Assembly: GCA_963772375.1 (NCBI GenBank)
Contig: CAVYXG010000001.1
Location: 558,001-622,000, forward strand
Length of the DNA stretch: 64,000 nt
Direction: 5' to 3'
Origin: DATBHM01 sp963772375
Lineage (GTDB): Bacteria; Actinomycetota; UBA4738; JACQTL01
Positions 16,998-25,380 of the stretch are shown in pieces. The first letter of the stretch is position 1. The number at the start of each line of letters is the position of its first letter. The notes beneath the pieces are model-generated. The model was not told the DNA's origin, did not search any database, and was given only the letters and a program-made list of their open reading frames with translations. A program made the position numbers and the translations under genes.

Positions 16998-17447
16998 TCA
17001 GTGGGCGGCCGAAGCGGTGGCCTCGCCGGCTCCGGCGAGCGCCTCCTGCAGGACGTCCCACGCCAGCACCGCGCACTTGATCCGGATCGGGTACTTCACG
17101 ACGCCCTTCAGGGCGACCAGGTCGCCGAACTCGTCCTCGGACGGTTCGACCTCGCCGGCCATCATGCCGCGGAACTCGGCCGCGAGGTGCAGTGCGTCCG
17201 GGACCGGCTTCCCTTTGACGGCCTCGGTGAGCATCGACGCGCTCGACTGCGAGATCGAACACCCCTGCCCCTGGAAGGCCACGTCCGCGACGGCGCCGTC
17301 GGCCACGTGCGCGTACACGGTGATCTCGTCGCCGCACAGCGGGTTGTTCCGCGAGCACGACAGCTCGGCCTCCGGCAGCTCGCGCTTGTTCCGGGGATTC
17401 TTGTAGTGGTCGAGGATGACTTCCTTGTACAGGTCGTCGAGGGACAT
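16998..17447 (-). CDS. sufU: SUF-system zinc-dependent sulfur acceptor SufU
   Basis: 149 residues. SufU takes persulfide sulfur from the cysteine desulfurase SufS and passes it on for Fe-S assembly. The zinc ligands are visible: C38 and D40 in NPLCGDEI, C63 in GQGCSIS and C125 in IKCAVLAW. The insert between the second and third parts, typical of SufU rather than IscU, is present. The ATG at 17447 lies six bases below a TAGACT box, so a leaderless internal transcript is possible. It ends the sufD-Rieske-sufC-sufS cluster. Confidence 0.92.
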   Translation of the reverse strand: MSLDDLYKEVILDHYKNPRNKRELPEAELSCSRNNPLCGDEITVYAHVADGAVADVAFQGQGCSISQSSASMLTEAVKGKPVPDALHLAAEFRGMMAGEVEPSEDEFGDLVALKGVVKYPIRIKCAVLAWDVLQEALAGAGEATASAAH

Positions 17448-17453
17448 GCGGCC

Positions 17454-17459
17454 AGTCTA
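17454..17459 (-). promoter_or_regulatory. Candidate -10 box TAGACT directly before sufU
   Basis: On the minus strand TAGACT is followed by GGCCGC and then the ATG of sufU, a leaderless distance. The -35 region is poor. The box recurs before four other genes of this window. Confidence 0.5.
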
Positions 17460-17494
17460 ATCGAGCGGGATTCCGTTCCCCGCGTCGATCGCCG

Positions 17495-17713
17495 TCAGCC
17501 GGAGCGTTCGCCCCGCGCATCGACCTCCTGGGCGACGCGATGGAGCTCGATCTCCGCCTCCACCGCGTCGGGAAAGGTCCCGAGCTCGACCCGCTCGCCG
17601 GAGGCCATCCGGGCCACCAGGCGCCAGCCGCCGGCGCCGGACTCGATGCGCAGCTCCTCCGCCTGATCGAGGTTCACGAGGGAACCGTCCGGCGACTCGG
17701 CCCATCTCGCCAT
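17495..17713 (-). CDS. Small conserved-type hypothetical protein inside the suf cluster
   Basis: 72-residue ORF between sufS and sufU, on the same strand. It starts MARWAESPDGSLVNLDQAEE and ends with a charged helix (VEAEIELHRVAQEVDARG). The middle, GGWRLVARMASGERVELG, looks like a small beta sheet. It has no Cys, so it does not carry sulfur itself. I do not recognise the family. Codon bias and spacing (68 and 47 bases to its neighbours) support it being a gene. Confidence 0.55.
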   Translation of the reverse strand: MARWAESPDGSLVNLDQAEELRIESGAGGWRLVARMASGERVELGTFPDAVEAEIELHRVAQEVDARGERSG

Positions 17714-17781
17714 GCGGACTCAGCGGCCTCCCCGCACGGCGACGGCAGCCCACGGCCCGTCGTTCGAGCGCACGGCGTTGG

Positions 17782-19032
17782 TCATGCGAACAGCTCGCCG
17801 GCCTTCCCGAGAGCGTCGATCAGCGCGTCGACCTCGTCGCGGGTGTTGTACAGGTAGAACGACGCCCGGCTGGTGGCCGGAACACCGAGTACCCGGTGCA
17901 GGATCTGCGTGCAGTGGTGGCCGGCGCGGATCGCGACGCCCTCCTGGTCCAGCACCTGCGACAGGTCGTGCGGGTGGATGTCCCGGAACCAGAACGACAC
18001 CTCGGCGCCGCGTTCGGTCATGTCGTGCGGACCGAACACCCGCGCCCCGATCTCGACCAGGCGGTCGATCGCGTACTGGGCGACGTCCTCCTCGTGGGCC
18101 CGGATCGCGTCCATGCCGATCGGCTCGAGGTAGTCGATCGCGGCGGCCAGGCCGATCTCCTCGGCGATGTTCATCGTGCCGGCCTCGAACTTCCACGGGA
18201 TCTCGCGCCACGTCGACGAGTCCCGGCCCACCTCGCGGATCATCTCGCCGCCGCCCATGAACGGGTCCATCGACTCCAGGAGCTCGCGCTTCGCGTACAG
18301 GCCGCCGGAGGCCGTCGGGCCGAGCATCTTGTGCCCGGAGATCGTCAGGAAGTCGCAGTCGAGCATGTGGACGTCGACCGGCGCGTGCGGCACGAGCTGG
18401 GCGCCGTCCACCAGCACCAGCGCGCCGACCGCGTGTGCGTCGTCGGCGATACGGCGGAGCGGCGGCATGGTGCCGAGCACATTCGACATGCCGCTGATGG
18501 CGACCAGCCGGGTCCGCGGGCCGAGCAGCGAGTCGAAGGCTTCGAGGTCCAGACGACCGTCGTCGGCGACCGGCACGTAGCGCAGCACCGCGCCCGTCGC
18601 CGCAGCGGTGAGCTGCCACGGGATGATGTTGGAGTGGTGCTCGAGCTCGGAGAGCACGATCTCGTCGCCCTCCCGCAGGAACTTCCGCCCCCAGCCGTGC
18701 GCGACGAGGTTGATGGCCTCGGTGGTCCCCCGGTTGAACACGATCGTCGCCGGGTCGTCGGAGCCGACCCACGAGGCCAGCTTCGAACGCGCGGCCTCGT
18801 ACATCACCGTGGCCTCCTCGGCCAGCGTGTGGACGCTGCGGTGGATGTTCGCGTTGTGCCGCTCGTAGTAGTCGACCACGGCGTCGATCACCGCGCGGGG
18901 CTTCTGGCTCGTGGCGGCCGAGTCCAGGTAGACCAGCGGCCTGCCGTGGATCGTACGGTCGAGGATGGGAAAGTCCTTGCGGATGCCCTCCACGTCGAGC
19001 GTCGGGCGTCCGGTCCGCTCCGGGGTCGCCAC
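17782..19032 (-). CDS. sufS: Cysteine desulfurase SufS
   Basis: 416 residues, PLP-dependent class II cysteine desulfurase that takes sulfur from L-cysteine for the SUF machinery. The PLP lysine is in TISGHKMLGP, and the persulfide-carrying Cys is in IRAGHHCTQILH near residue 370, set in the short loop of the SufS type. NRGTTEAINLVAHGWG and LEHHSNIIPW are typical. GTG 19032 lies four bases after the sufC stop, so it belongs to the sufD operon. Confidence 0.95.
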   Translation of the reverse strand: MATPERTGRPTLDVEGIRKDFPILDRTIHGRPLVYLDSAATSQKPRAVIDAVVDYYERHNANIHRSVHTLAEEATVMYEAARSKLASWVGSDDPATIVFNRGTTEAINLVAHGWGRKFLREGDEIVLSELEHHSNIIPWQLTAAATGAVLRYVPVADDGRLDLEAFDSLLGPRTRLVAISGMSNVLGTMPPLRRIADDAHAVGALVLVDGAQLVPHAPVDVHMLDCDFLTISGHKMLGPTASGGLYAKRELLESMDPFMGGGEMIREVGRDSSTWREIPWKFEAGTMNIAEEIGLAAAIDYLEPIGMDAIRAHEEDVAQYAIDRLVEIGARVFGPHDMTERGAEVSFWFRDIHPHDLSQVLDQEGVAIRAGHHCTQILHRVLGVPATSRASFYLYNTRDEVDALIDALGKAGELFA

Positions 19033-19036
19033 GGTC

Positions 19037-19861
19037 TCAGGCCCCCGTCGTCGGGCCGGCCGCGTCGTCGCCGGCCTCCTCCACGGAGAGGCCGACCTCC
19101 TGGCGGATGCCCTCGTAGCCCTTGTCCTCGAGCTCGGTGGCGAGCTCGGGGCCGCCCTCCTTGACGATCCGCCCGGCCATCATCACGTGCACGAAATCGG
19201 GATGGATGTAGTTGAGGATCCGCTGGTAGTGCGTGATGACCAGCACGCCGAGGGAGGGCCCGATGAGCTTCTCCACCCCGGTGGCGACCGCCTTCAGCGA
19301 GTCGATGTCGAGCCCCGAGTCCGTCTCGTCGAGGATCGCGATGTCCGGCTCGAGCACGGCAAGCTGGAGGATCTCGTTCTTCTTCTTCTCCCCGCCGGAG
19401 AACCCCTGGTTGACGTAGCGCCGGACCATCTCGTCCTCGACGCCGAGGAGCTCCATCTTCTCCTTCATGTGCTTGCGGAACCCCAGCGCCGAGATCTCCT
19501 CGCCCTTCACGGCCTTGTACGCGGTGCGCAGGAAGTTCACGACGCTCACGCCGGGGACCTCGACCGGGTACTGCATGGCGAGGAACAGCCCCCGGGCGGC
19601 GCGCTTGTCGGGCGTGAGGCCCAGGATGTCCTCGCCCTTGAACCGGACCTTGCCGCCAGTGACCACGTACCCCGGGCGTCCCATCAGCACGTTGGCCAAC
19701 GTGGACTTGCCGCTGCCGTTCGGCCCCATCAGGGCGTGCGTCTCCCCCTGGCGGACGGTGAGGTCGATGCCCTGCAGGATCTCCTTGCCCTCGACGGTCG
19801 CGTGGAGGTCGTGGATCTCCAGCTCGGCCGTCTGCGGTGGCGCTTCGGTTGCGGTCGTCAT
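19037..19861 (-). CDS. sufC: Fe-S assembly ATPase SufC
   Basis: 274 residues, ABC-type ATPase that works with SufB and SufD in the scaffold complex. Walker A MGPNGSGKSTLAN (~51-63), the SufC-type signature FSGGEKKKNEIL (~154-165), Walker B IAILDETDSGLD and the switch His in VLVITHYQRIL are all present. ATG 19861 lies one base after the stop of the Rieske gene. A 20-residue Asp/Gly-rich C-terminal tail (VEEAGDDAAGPTTG) is unusual but small. Confidence 0.95.
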   Translation of the reverse strand: MTTATEAPPQTAELEIHDLHATVEGKEILQGIDLTVRQGETHALMGPNGSGKSTLANVLMGRPGYVVTGGKVRFKGEDILGLTPDKRAARGLFLAMQYPVEVPGVSVVNFLRTAYKAVKGEEISALGFRKHMKEKMELLGVEDEMVRRYVNQGFSGGEKKKNEILQLAVLEPDIAILDETDSGLDIDSLKAVATGVEKLIGPSLGVLVITHYQRILNYIHPDFVHVMMAGRIVKEGGPELATELEDKGYEGIRQEVGLSVEEAGDDAAGPTTGA

Positions 19862-19862
19862 G

Positions 19863-20183
19863 TCAATCGGTCACCTCGATCAGGATGTCGTCGCCGTCGA
19901 CCGTCACCGCATAGGCGCGCACCGGCTGGGTCGCCGGGAGCGTCCTGGGCCGGCCGGTGTTCAGGTCGAACGTCGAACCGTGCTTCGCGCACTCGATGGT
20001 CTCCATGTCCGGGTCCACCTCGCCCTCGTCCAGGTACGAGAGGGCGTGCGAGCAGATCGCGTCCAACGCCCGGAACTCCCCGCCGCCGAGGTTCGCCACG
20101 GCGACCTCGGTGGAGTCGTAGCTGAACCGCCGGGCCTCGCCCTCGGGGATCTCGTCGGCGGTCGCGATCTTCTGCAGCGCCAT
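19863..20183 (-). CDS. Rieske-type ferredoxin in the suf operon
   Basis: 106 residues. A Rieske [2Fe-2S] site is complete: C44-x-H46 in AICSHALSY and C65-x2-H68 in ECAKHGSTF, followed by the expected GRPRTLPATQPV. It lacks a signal peptide, so it is a cytosolic electron carrier of the NirD/BphF type. Its ATG shares a base with the sufD stop (TGATG). Rieske ferredoxins sit at this place in many actinobacterial suf operons; electron supply to cluster assembly is the usual guess. Confidence 0.9.
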   Translation of the reverse strand: MALQKIATADEIPEGEARRFSYDSTEVAVANLGGGEFRALDAICSHALSYLDEGEVDPDMETIECAKHGSTFDLNTGRPRTLPATQPVRAYAVTVDGDDILIEVTD

Positions 20184-21496
20184 CAGCGTTCCAGCTCCCG
20201 TTCGATGGCCTGTTCGATGCCGGTGCGGACCTCGCGGATGTCGATGCGGTCCAGCACCTCCTGGAAGAACCCGAACACGATGAGGCGTTCGGCCTCTCGT
20301 CGAGGGATCCCCCGGCTCTCCAGGTAGAACAGCGCCTCCTCGTCGACCGGCCCGACGCTCGCGGCGTGGCCGCACCGGACCTCGTTGTTCTCGATCTCCA
20401 GGTTGGGGATGGCGTCGGCCTTGGCGTGCTCGCTGAGCACGACGTTGCGGTTGGTCTGGAACGCGTTGCTGTTGGTCGCGTGGGGCCGGATGTGGACCCA
20501 GCCGCTGTAGATCGCCCTCGAGGAGCCCTTCAGCGCGCCCTTGTACAGCAGGTCGCTCTGGCCGTTCCCCGCAACGTGGTCCTGCAGCGTCCGGTGGTCG
20601 AAGTGCTGCGAGCCGTCGGCGAAGTACAGACCGAGCATCTCGCTGCTCGCGCCCGGTTCGGCCAGGACGGATTCGAACTCGTTGCGGGACAGGTCGGCGC
20701 CGAACGCGACGGAGAGCGAGTGGAACTCGGCGTCGCGCGCCAGCCGCGCGCGCTGCACGCTGAGATGCGTGACGCCCGCGCCCCACTCCTGCAGCGAGAC
20801 GTAGCGGACCTTCGACGCCGGGCCGCAATCGATCTCGACCACGGCGTCGGAGAGCGCGTTGGTCAGGTCGGGCGAGACGTAGCGGTCGATGAACGTCGCC
20901 TCGGCCTGCGCCCCCACCACGATCAAGGTGTGCGGGAATACCGCCGCGCCGTCCGCGTCGAGGTAGGTCAGCGCCTGGATGGGCAGCTCCACTCGGACGC
21001 CGTCCGGCACGTACACGAACGAACCCCCGGTCCGGAACGCGCCGTGCAACGCCGTGAGCTTCGTCCGCTCGGTCGGGACCAGGGAGTGCAGCCGGCCCTC
21101 GACCAGCTCCGGGTGGTCGGCAATCGCGTCGTCGATCGACTCGAAGTGCACGCCGTCGTCGACCGACGGGTCGAGGTGGGCGATGAGCGTCTCCGAGTTC
21201 CGCTGCACAAGGAATCCCGCCCGGTCGCCGACGTCGCCCGCCGCGGCCAGGATGTCGCCCGGCACGTCGTCGAGCGTCGTCGCACGCGGACCACCGGCGA
21301 CGAACGCCGAGAACGCCCCGAGATCGAACCCCGAGAGGTCCGTGTAGCGCCATTCCTCGGTCTCCTGGGCCGGCACCGGCAGCGTCACGAACTCCTCGAA
21401 CGCCCGGTCCCGCAATTCCGTCAGGAAGCCCGTGGAGGCGGGCAGCGCGGCCCGTTCGAACCCGTTGCGAGTGGCGATGTCCGCCAAGGTCAGCAC
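20183..21496 (-). CDS. sufD: Fe-S assembly scaffold subunit SufD
   Basis: 437 residues, partner of SufB in the SufBC2D scaffold. Typical SufD sequence runs from VPAQETEEWRYTDLSGFDLG (~residues 42-61) through FVYVPDGVRVELPIQALTYL to EIENNEVRCGHAASVGPVDE and SRGIPRREAERLIVFGFF near the end, with the conserved C and H of RCGHAAS. GTG 21496 was chosen because the reading frame upstream lacks similarity; no good SD is present. A TAGACT box lies 68 bases upstream. In most relatives sufB directly precedes sufD; here it is 4.6 kb away. Confidence 0.92.
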   Translation of the reverse strand: MLTLADIATRNGFERAALPASTGFLTELRDRAFEEFVTLPVPAQETEEWRYTDLSGFDLGAFSAFVAGGPRATTLDDVPGDILAAAGDVGDRAGFLVQRNSETLIAHLDPSVDDGVHFESIDDAIADHPELVEGRLHSLVPTERTKLTALHGAFRTGGSFVYVPDGVRVELPIQALTYLDADGAAVFPHTLIVVGAQAEATFIDRYVSPDLTNALSDAVVEIDCGPASKVRYVSLQEWGAGVTHLSVQRARLARDAEFHSLSVAFGADLSRNEFESVLAEPGASSEMLGLYFADGSQHFDHRTLQDHVAGNGQSDLLYKGALKGSSRAIYSGWVHIRPHATNSNAFQTNRNVVLSEHAKADAIPNLEIENNEVRCGHAASVGPVDEEALFYLESRGIPRREAERLIVFGFFQEVLDRIDIREVRTGIEQAIERELER

Positions 21497-21563
21497 TCCC
21501 CAGTCGTCGCGTGTCCCCTCGTTGTCACCGCTGTTCAGCGGCCCTCCGCGGGATCGTGAAGAA

Positions 21564-21569
21564 AGTCTA
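21564..21569 (-). promoter_or_regulatory. Candidate -10 box TAGACT of the sufD operon
   Basis: TAGACT on the minus strand, preceded by CCCCGTTGA. It predicts a start site near 21557 and a leader of about 60 bases before sufD. The -35 is weak. It would give sufD its own promoter now that it is apart from sufB. Confidence 0.5.
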
Positions 21570-21686
21570 TCAACGGGGTCGGATTCGCCGTCGGACCAGT
21601 CGTGTCGGTGCCTCGTGCTTCGATTCGTCGGAACCGAACGGGAGCGCCGCCAGCCATTGGAATCTTCATATGGTACTGTCCCCCGC

Positions 21687-21980
21687 ATGGCGAGGAAGCA
21701 GGTCATCGTGCAGCTTGATGACGACCTCGTGCAGAAGCTCGACAGAGCGATCTCGGCGAAGGGCATCAGTCGATCCGAGGCCATCCGAGCAGCCGTCCGC
21801 GCCTATCTCGACGTCGAATGGGAGCGCGAAGCGGACCGTCGATACGCGGAGAGCTATCGCGAGCACCCGGACGGGTGGGAGTGGGACGACGAGTACGCCC
21901 GGATGGCGCTGAGGGGAGAGCAACTCGTGCCGGGAAAGAATGGGGTCGCCGAGATTGCCAAGGTCGATGAGAAGGGGTGA
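21687..21980 (+). CDS. Ribbon-helix-helix antitoxin (MazE-like)
   Basis: 97 residues. The first 45 form a CopG/Arc-type ribbon-helix-helix: KQVIVQLDDDLVQKLDRAI then GISRSEAIRAAVRAYLD. The C-terminal half is acidic and Trp-rich (DGWEWDDEYARM), as expected for the toxin-binding tail. The ATG at 21687 is only 10-15 bases below TATGGTACT, so the transcript may be almost leaderless. It overlaps the toxin gene by 14 bases. Such antitoxins repress their own operon, together with the toxin. Confidence 0.85.
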   Translation: MARKQVIVQLDDDLVQKLDRAISAKGISRSEAIRAAVRAYLDVEWEREADRRYAESYREHPDGWEWDDEYARMALRGEQLVPGKNGVAEIAKVDEKG

Positions 21981-22296
21981 GCTTTACTGGGCCGATCTCC
22001 CGCCACCGGCAGGCCCCCGACCGGTCCTGGTCGTGGCCCGGGATTCCGCACTCCACCGGGGGAATCGTGTGATGGTCGCTCCCGTTTCCACCCAAGTCCG
22101 TCACCTCGAGTCCGAGGTGGAGGTTGGACCGCTACAAGGCGTCCGAGAGCGCTCCGTTGCGCAGTGCGACAGCCTGCTCACAATCGAGAGGACGTCGTTG
22201 GCCCCTCGCCCGATCGGACGTCTCGGGCACGAAGAGCTCGAGACACTCGACAATGCGCTGAGATACGCGCTCGACGTCAGGTGTCCGCCGATCTGA
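21967..22296 (+). CDS. MazF/PemK-family endoribonuclease toxin
   Basis: 109 residues of the PemK/MazF fold: RRGELYWADLPPPAGPRPVL at the N-terminus with the conserved Arg/Pro loop, VMVAPVSTQVRH, and CDSLLTIERTSL (the usual V/C-D-Q segment) before RPIGRLGHEEL. MazF toxins cut mRNA at short sequences and stop growth when the antitoxin is lost. The ATG lies inside the end of the antitoxin gene, the standard coupled arrangement. It overlaps the next, unrelated ORF by 16 bases. Confidence 0.88.
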   Translation: MRRGELYWADLPPPAGPRPVLVVARDSALHRGNRVMVAPVSTQVRHLESEVEVGPLQGVRERSVAQCDSLLTIERTSLAPRPIGRLGHEELETLDNALRYALDVRCPPI

Positions 22297-22886
22297 GCTT
22301 CGGCCGCGTGCTGAAGGAGCTCGCCGACCTCGACGACCCCATGCGCACGCCGGTCGGATCCCAACCCGGCCAGGGCGCCATGCTGGTCGAGGGAGGTCCG
22401 GCCGGCGAGACGGGCCCAGGACCGTCGGCCGGCCCTCCGGGTGCGGGTCGGGAGCCGGCCTCCATCGTGGAACTGGCCGGGACGGCGCCCGTTCCGTCGG
22501 AGCTCACCGACCACGCGCCGACGCAGGCCCGCCCGGAGGCAGGACGATCGCGGAGCCGTCCGACACTGCTGCCCGACCCGTCGCCGGACGGCGTTCGCAG
22601 CCGCTTCGACCCCGACCAGGACATCGTCTACTACAACGACCAGCACCCGGACTACCTGATGCTGAAATCTGACGAACAGAGCCTGCTCGACTATCTCGCG
22701 ACCCTCGTGGCAAAGGAGTACGTGGTGTACAACAACCCGCGGGCCGCCTCCGACGAGCTCGCGGAGGAGATGGTGAGGATGCTCGTCCGGGTCCGCCGTC
22801 ACCTGCCGAGGGAAGGCGTAGCGGCGGGCACGTCGAGGATCCTGGATCACCACCACATCGACTCCGATGCGAGCACATCGAGGTAG
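22281..22886 (+). CDS. C-terminal remnant of an ATPase-like protein
   Basis: 201-residue ORF from a GTG that overlaps the toxin end. The first ~115 residues are low-complexity Pro/Gly/Ala. The rest is protein-like: FDPDQDIVYYNDQHPDYLML, then EQSLLDYLATLVAKEYVVYN and ELAEEMVRMLVRVRRHLPR. From memory this resembles the tail of GHKL (histidine-kinase-like) ATPases; the ATP-binding Bergerat motifs themselves are missing. It is probably a truncated remnant riding behind the toxin-antitoxin pair. The start is uncertain; ATG 22341 is an option. Confidence 0.45.
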   Translation: MSADLSFGRVLKELADLDDPMRTPVGSQPGQGAMLVEGGPAGETGPGPSAGPPGAGREPASIVELAGTAPVPSELTDHAPTQARPEAGRSRSRPTLLPDPSPDGVRSRFDPDQDIVYYNDQHPDYLMLKSDEQSLLDYLATLVAKEYVVYNNPRAASDELAEEMVRMLVRVRRHLPREGVAAGTSRILDHHHIDSDASTSR

Positions 22887-22973
22887 AGATTCCGGTCGAG
22901 CTCTCGGACATGGCGGGCCTGTACCGAGAGCCAAGCATGACGCACGCCCCTTGGCGACCCGTTGTCGGGTTGG

Positions 22974-25217
22974 TCACACGGGAGAGACCGAGACTGCGAT
23001 TCCGTTCAGGATCGCGTTGCCGGAGAGCGGGTCGACCTCCGCCGGCGACAGGACGTTCGAGTTCGCGGCGGGCTGCGTCGAGGCGACCCGCATGCGGACG
23101 TCGCCGTTCCCGTCGCCCCAGCCGTGCGGAAGGCTCACCACGCCCGGGCGGAGCATGTCCGTGACCTCCACCTCCACGTCCACCGCGCCGGCCGGAGATG
23201 TGACCCGGGCCGGCTTGCCGTCCTCGAGCCCGAGGCGCGATGCGTCGTCCAGGTGGATCTGCAGGGTGCAGGTGTTCGAACCGCCGGCGAGCGCCGGGAG
23301 GTTGTGCATCCACGAGTTGTTCGACCGGAGCTGCCGGCGTCCGATCAGGACGAGCTCCCCGTTCCGCCGGCGGCCGAGCGAGACCCTGAGGCGTTCGACG
23401 TCCGCCACGATGTCCGGCGGAGCGAGCTCGATCTTGCCGCTCGGAGTCCGGAGGACCTCGGGGATCCGAGGTTGCAGCGGTCCGAGATCCACACCGTGCG
23501 GCGAGTCGATCAACGCCCGCAGCGAGAGCCCGCCGGCGTTGCGGCCGAACCCGTCCCCGTACGGACCGGTTCGGAGCAGGACGTCGAGGAGACGTTCCGG
23601 ACCCTCGAACGCGTCCACCACGGCCGGCCACGCATCCTGCGCGTCCACGCCGTGCGCCGGCGACAGCGGGTTGTTCAGCCCGCGCTCCAGGAGCTGCCGC
23701 GCGACGAAGCCGTCCAGGGCCCGAAGGTCGGCGTTCGGGCCCTGGCCGGTCACGATCCCCGTGAGCCGCAGGAGCACCTCCCACTCGTGCATCGAGCCGG
23801 GTTCGGCCTCGAGGGCCGGCGGCGAGTAGTTCGCGACGTTGCGGCAGGACAGCGCGGTGAAGGCCAGGTCGTAGTGGCCCCGGGTGAGGGTCGACTCCCC
23901 CGGCAGGATCACGTCGGCGTGGCGGGTGGTCTCGTTCAGGTAGACGTCGACCGAGACCATGAGCTCCAGGGCGTCGAGTGCCCGGTCGAGCGTCCGGGCA
24001 TCCGGCGTGGAGACGGCCGGGTTCCCGGCCACCGTGATCAGTGCCCGGATGCGACCGTCGCCGGGTTCGAGGATCTCCTCGGCCAGCGCGGCGACGGGGA
24101 ACTCTGAGAAGTGCTCGGCCAGTCCGCGCACACGGCTGTGGTTCCGGCCGAACCGGGCGCCCTTCCCGACCCCCGGCGTCCCGGCCGTGTTGCTCCCGCC
24201 GGTGGCCGGCTTGGTGAACATCGCCCCGCCCGGCCGGTCGAGGTTGCCCGTGAGGACATTCACGACGTCGACCAGCCACGAGGCCAGCGTGCCGAACTCC
24301 TGCGTGGACGTCCCCATCCGCCCGTACACGACCGCGCGATCGGCGGCCGCGAGCTCGCGGGCCATGCGCCGGATGTCTCCGGCCGCGATGCCCGTCACCG
24401 GGGCGACGGCCTCCGGCGCGAATGGCTCGGCCAGGCCTCGCACGACGTCGATGCCGGCTGTGTGGTCCTCGAGCCGGCCCGGCGTCGCCAGCCCCTCGGC
24501 GAACAGCGTGTGGACGATCGCGAACAGCAGGTGCGCGTCGGTGCTTGGCATGATCGCATGATGCTCGTCGGCCTTGGCCGCCGTCTCGGTGCGGCGCGGG
24601 TCGACCACGACGAGCCTGCCGCCCCTGGCCCGCAGCGCGCGGAGCCGCCCCGGGAGATCGGGGGCTGTGAACAGGCTGCCGTTCGACACCAGGGGGTTGG
24701 CGCCGAGCATCAGCAGGTGCTGCGTGCGGTCGACGTCCGGGATGGGGATCGACAGGCCCGAGCCGAACATGTACGCGCACGCGACCTGCTTCGGCATCTG
24801 GTCGACGCTCGTCGCCGTGAACAGGTTGGCCGTGCCGAGCGCGCGGATCAGGACGGCGTTGTAGAGCGTGCCGGCGAGGTTGTGGACGTTGGGGTTGCCG
24901 AGGTACACGGCAACCGCGTCCGGGCCGTATTCGGCGATGATCGGACGCAGCCGCGAGTCGATCGCTCTGAACGCCTCCTCCCACGAGGCCACGTGGTGGA
25001 CGCCGTCGGCTCCGCGGACGAACGGCCGCCGGAGCACGTCGGGGTCGCGTTCGAGGTCGACGAGCGCCAACGCCTTGGGACAGAGGTAGCCGTGGCTGAA
25101 GACGTCGTCTCGGTCGCCGCGCACCTTCACCAGGTCGCGACCCTCGAGGGTGAGCTCGAGCCCGCAGGTCGCCTCGCACAGGGGACAGGTGCGGATCGCG
25201 GTGCGCATCCCGGCCAT
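22974..25217 (-). CDS. Molybdopterin-dependent oxidoreductase with [4Fe-4S] cluster
   Basis: 747 residues of the DMSO-reductase superfamily. The N-terminal [4Fe-4S] site is C11-x2-C14-x3-C18-x27-C46 (CPLCEATCG ... YLCPKAL). The central bis-MGD binding part has VYLGNPNVHN, LMLGANPLVSNG and YGRMGTSTQEFG; the C-terminal molydopterin-dinucleotide domain includes GGSNTCTLQIHLDDASRLGL and VSLPHGWG. ATG 25217 follows AAGG. No signal peptide, so it is cytosolic; no partner subunit is near, so it probably uses a soluble carrier. The substrate cannot be told; the assimilatory nitrate/formate branch is the nearest type. It lies inside the split suf cluster. Confidence 0.85.
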   Translation of the reverse strand: MAGMRTAIRTCPLCEATCGLELTLEGRDLVKVRGDRDDVFSHGYLCPKALALVDLERDPDVLRRPFVRGADGVHHVASWEEAFRAIDSRLRPIIAEYGPDAVAVYLGNPNVHNLAGTLYNAVLIRALGTANLFTATSVDQMPKQVACAYMFGSGLSIPIPDVDRTQHLLMLGANPLVSNGSLFTAPDLPGRLRALRARGGRLVVVDPRRTETAAKADEHHAIMPSTDAHLLFAIVHTLFAEGLATPGRLEDHTAGIDVVRGLAEPFAPEAVAPVTGIAAGDIRRMARELAAADRAVVYGRMGTSTQEFGTLASWLVDVVNVLTGNLDRPGGAMFTKPATGGSNTAGTPGVGKGARFGRNHSRVRGLAEHFSEFPVAALAEEILEPGDGRIRALITVAGNPAVSTPDARTLDRALDALELMVSVDVYLNETTRHADVILPGESTLTRGHYDLAFTALSCRNVANYSPPALEAEPGSMHEWEVLLRLTGIVTGQGPNADLRALDGFVARQLLERGLNNPLSPAHGVDAQDAWPAVVDAFEGPERLLDVLLRTGPYGDGFGRNAGGLSLRALIDSPHGVDLGPLQPRIPEVLRTPSGKIELAPPDIVADVERLRVSLGRRRNGELVLIGRRQLRSNNSWMHNLPALAGGSNTCTLQIHLDDASRLGLEDGKPARVTSPAGAVDVEVEVTDMLRPGVVSLPHGWGDGNGDVRMRVASTQPAANSNVLSPAEVDPLSGNAILNGIAVSVSPV

Positions 25218-25380
25218 GACGGTGCCTTTCGATCGAATGCGCAGCACTCTACCCACGGATGCTGGCGACGGCGCCGGCCTTCCGGGGCCGGGAGCGACCC
25301 CTGTTCCACGTCGGAGCTTGCTTCCTTCTCGATCGACCAACCGCTATGCTCCGCGCGCAGCCACTCGGGGAGGGAGGAAC

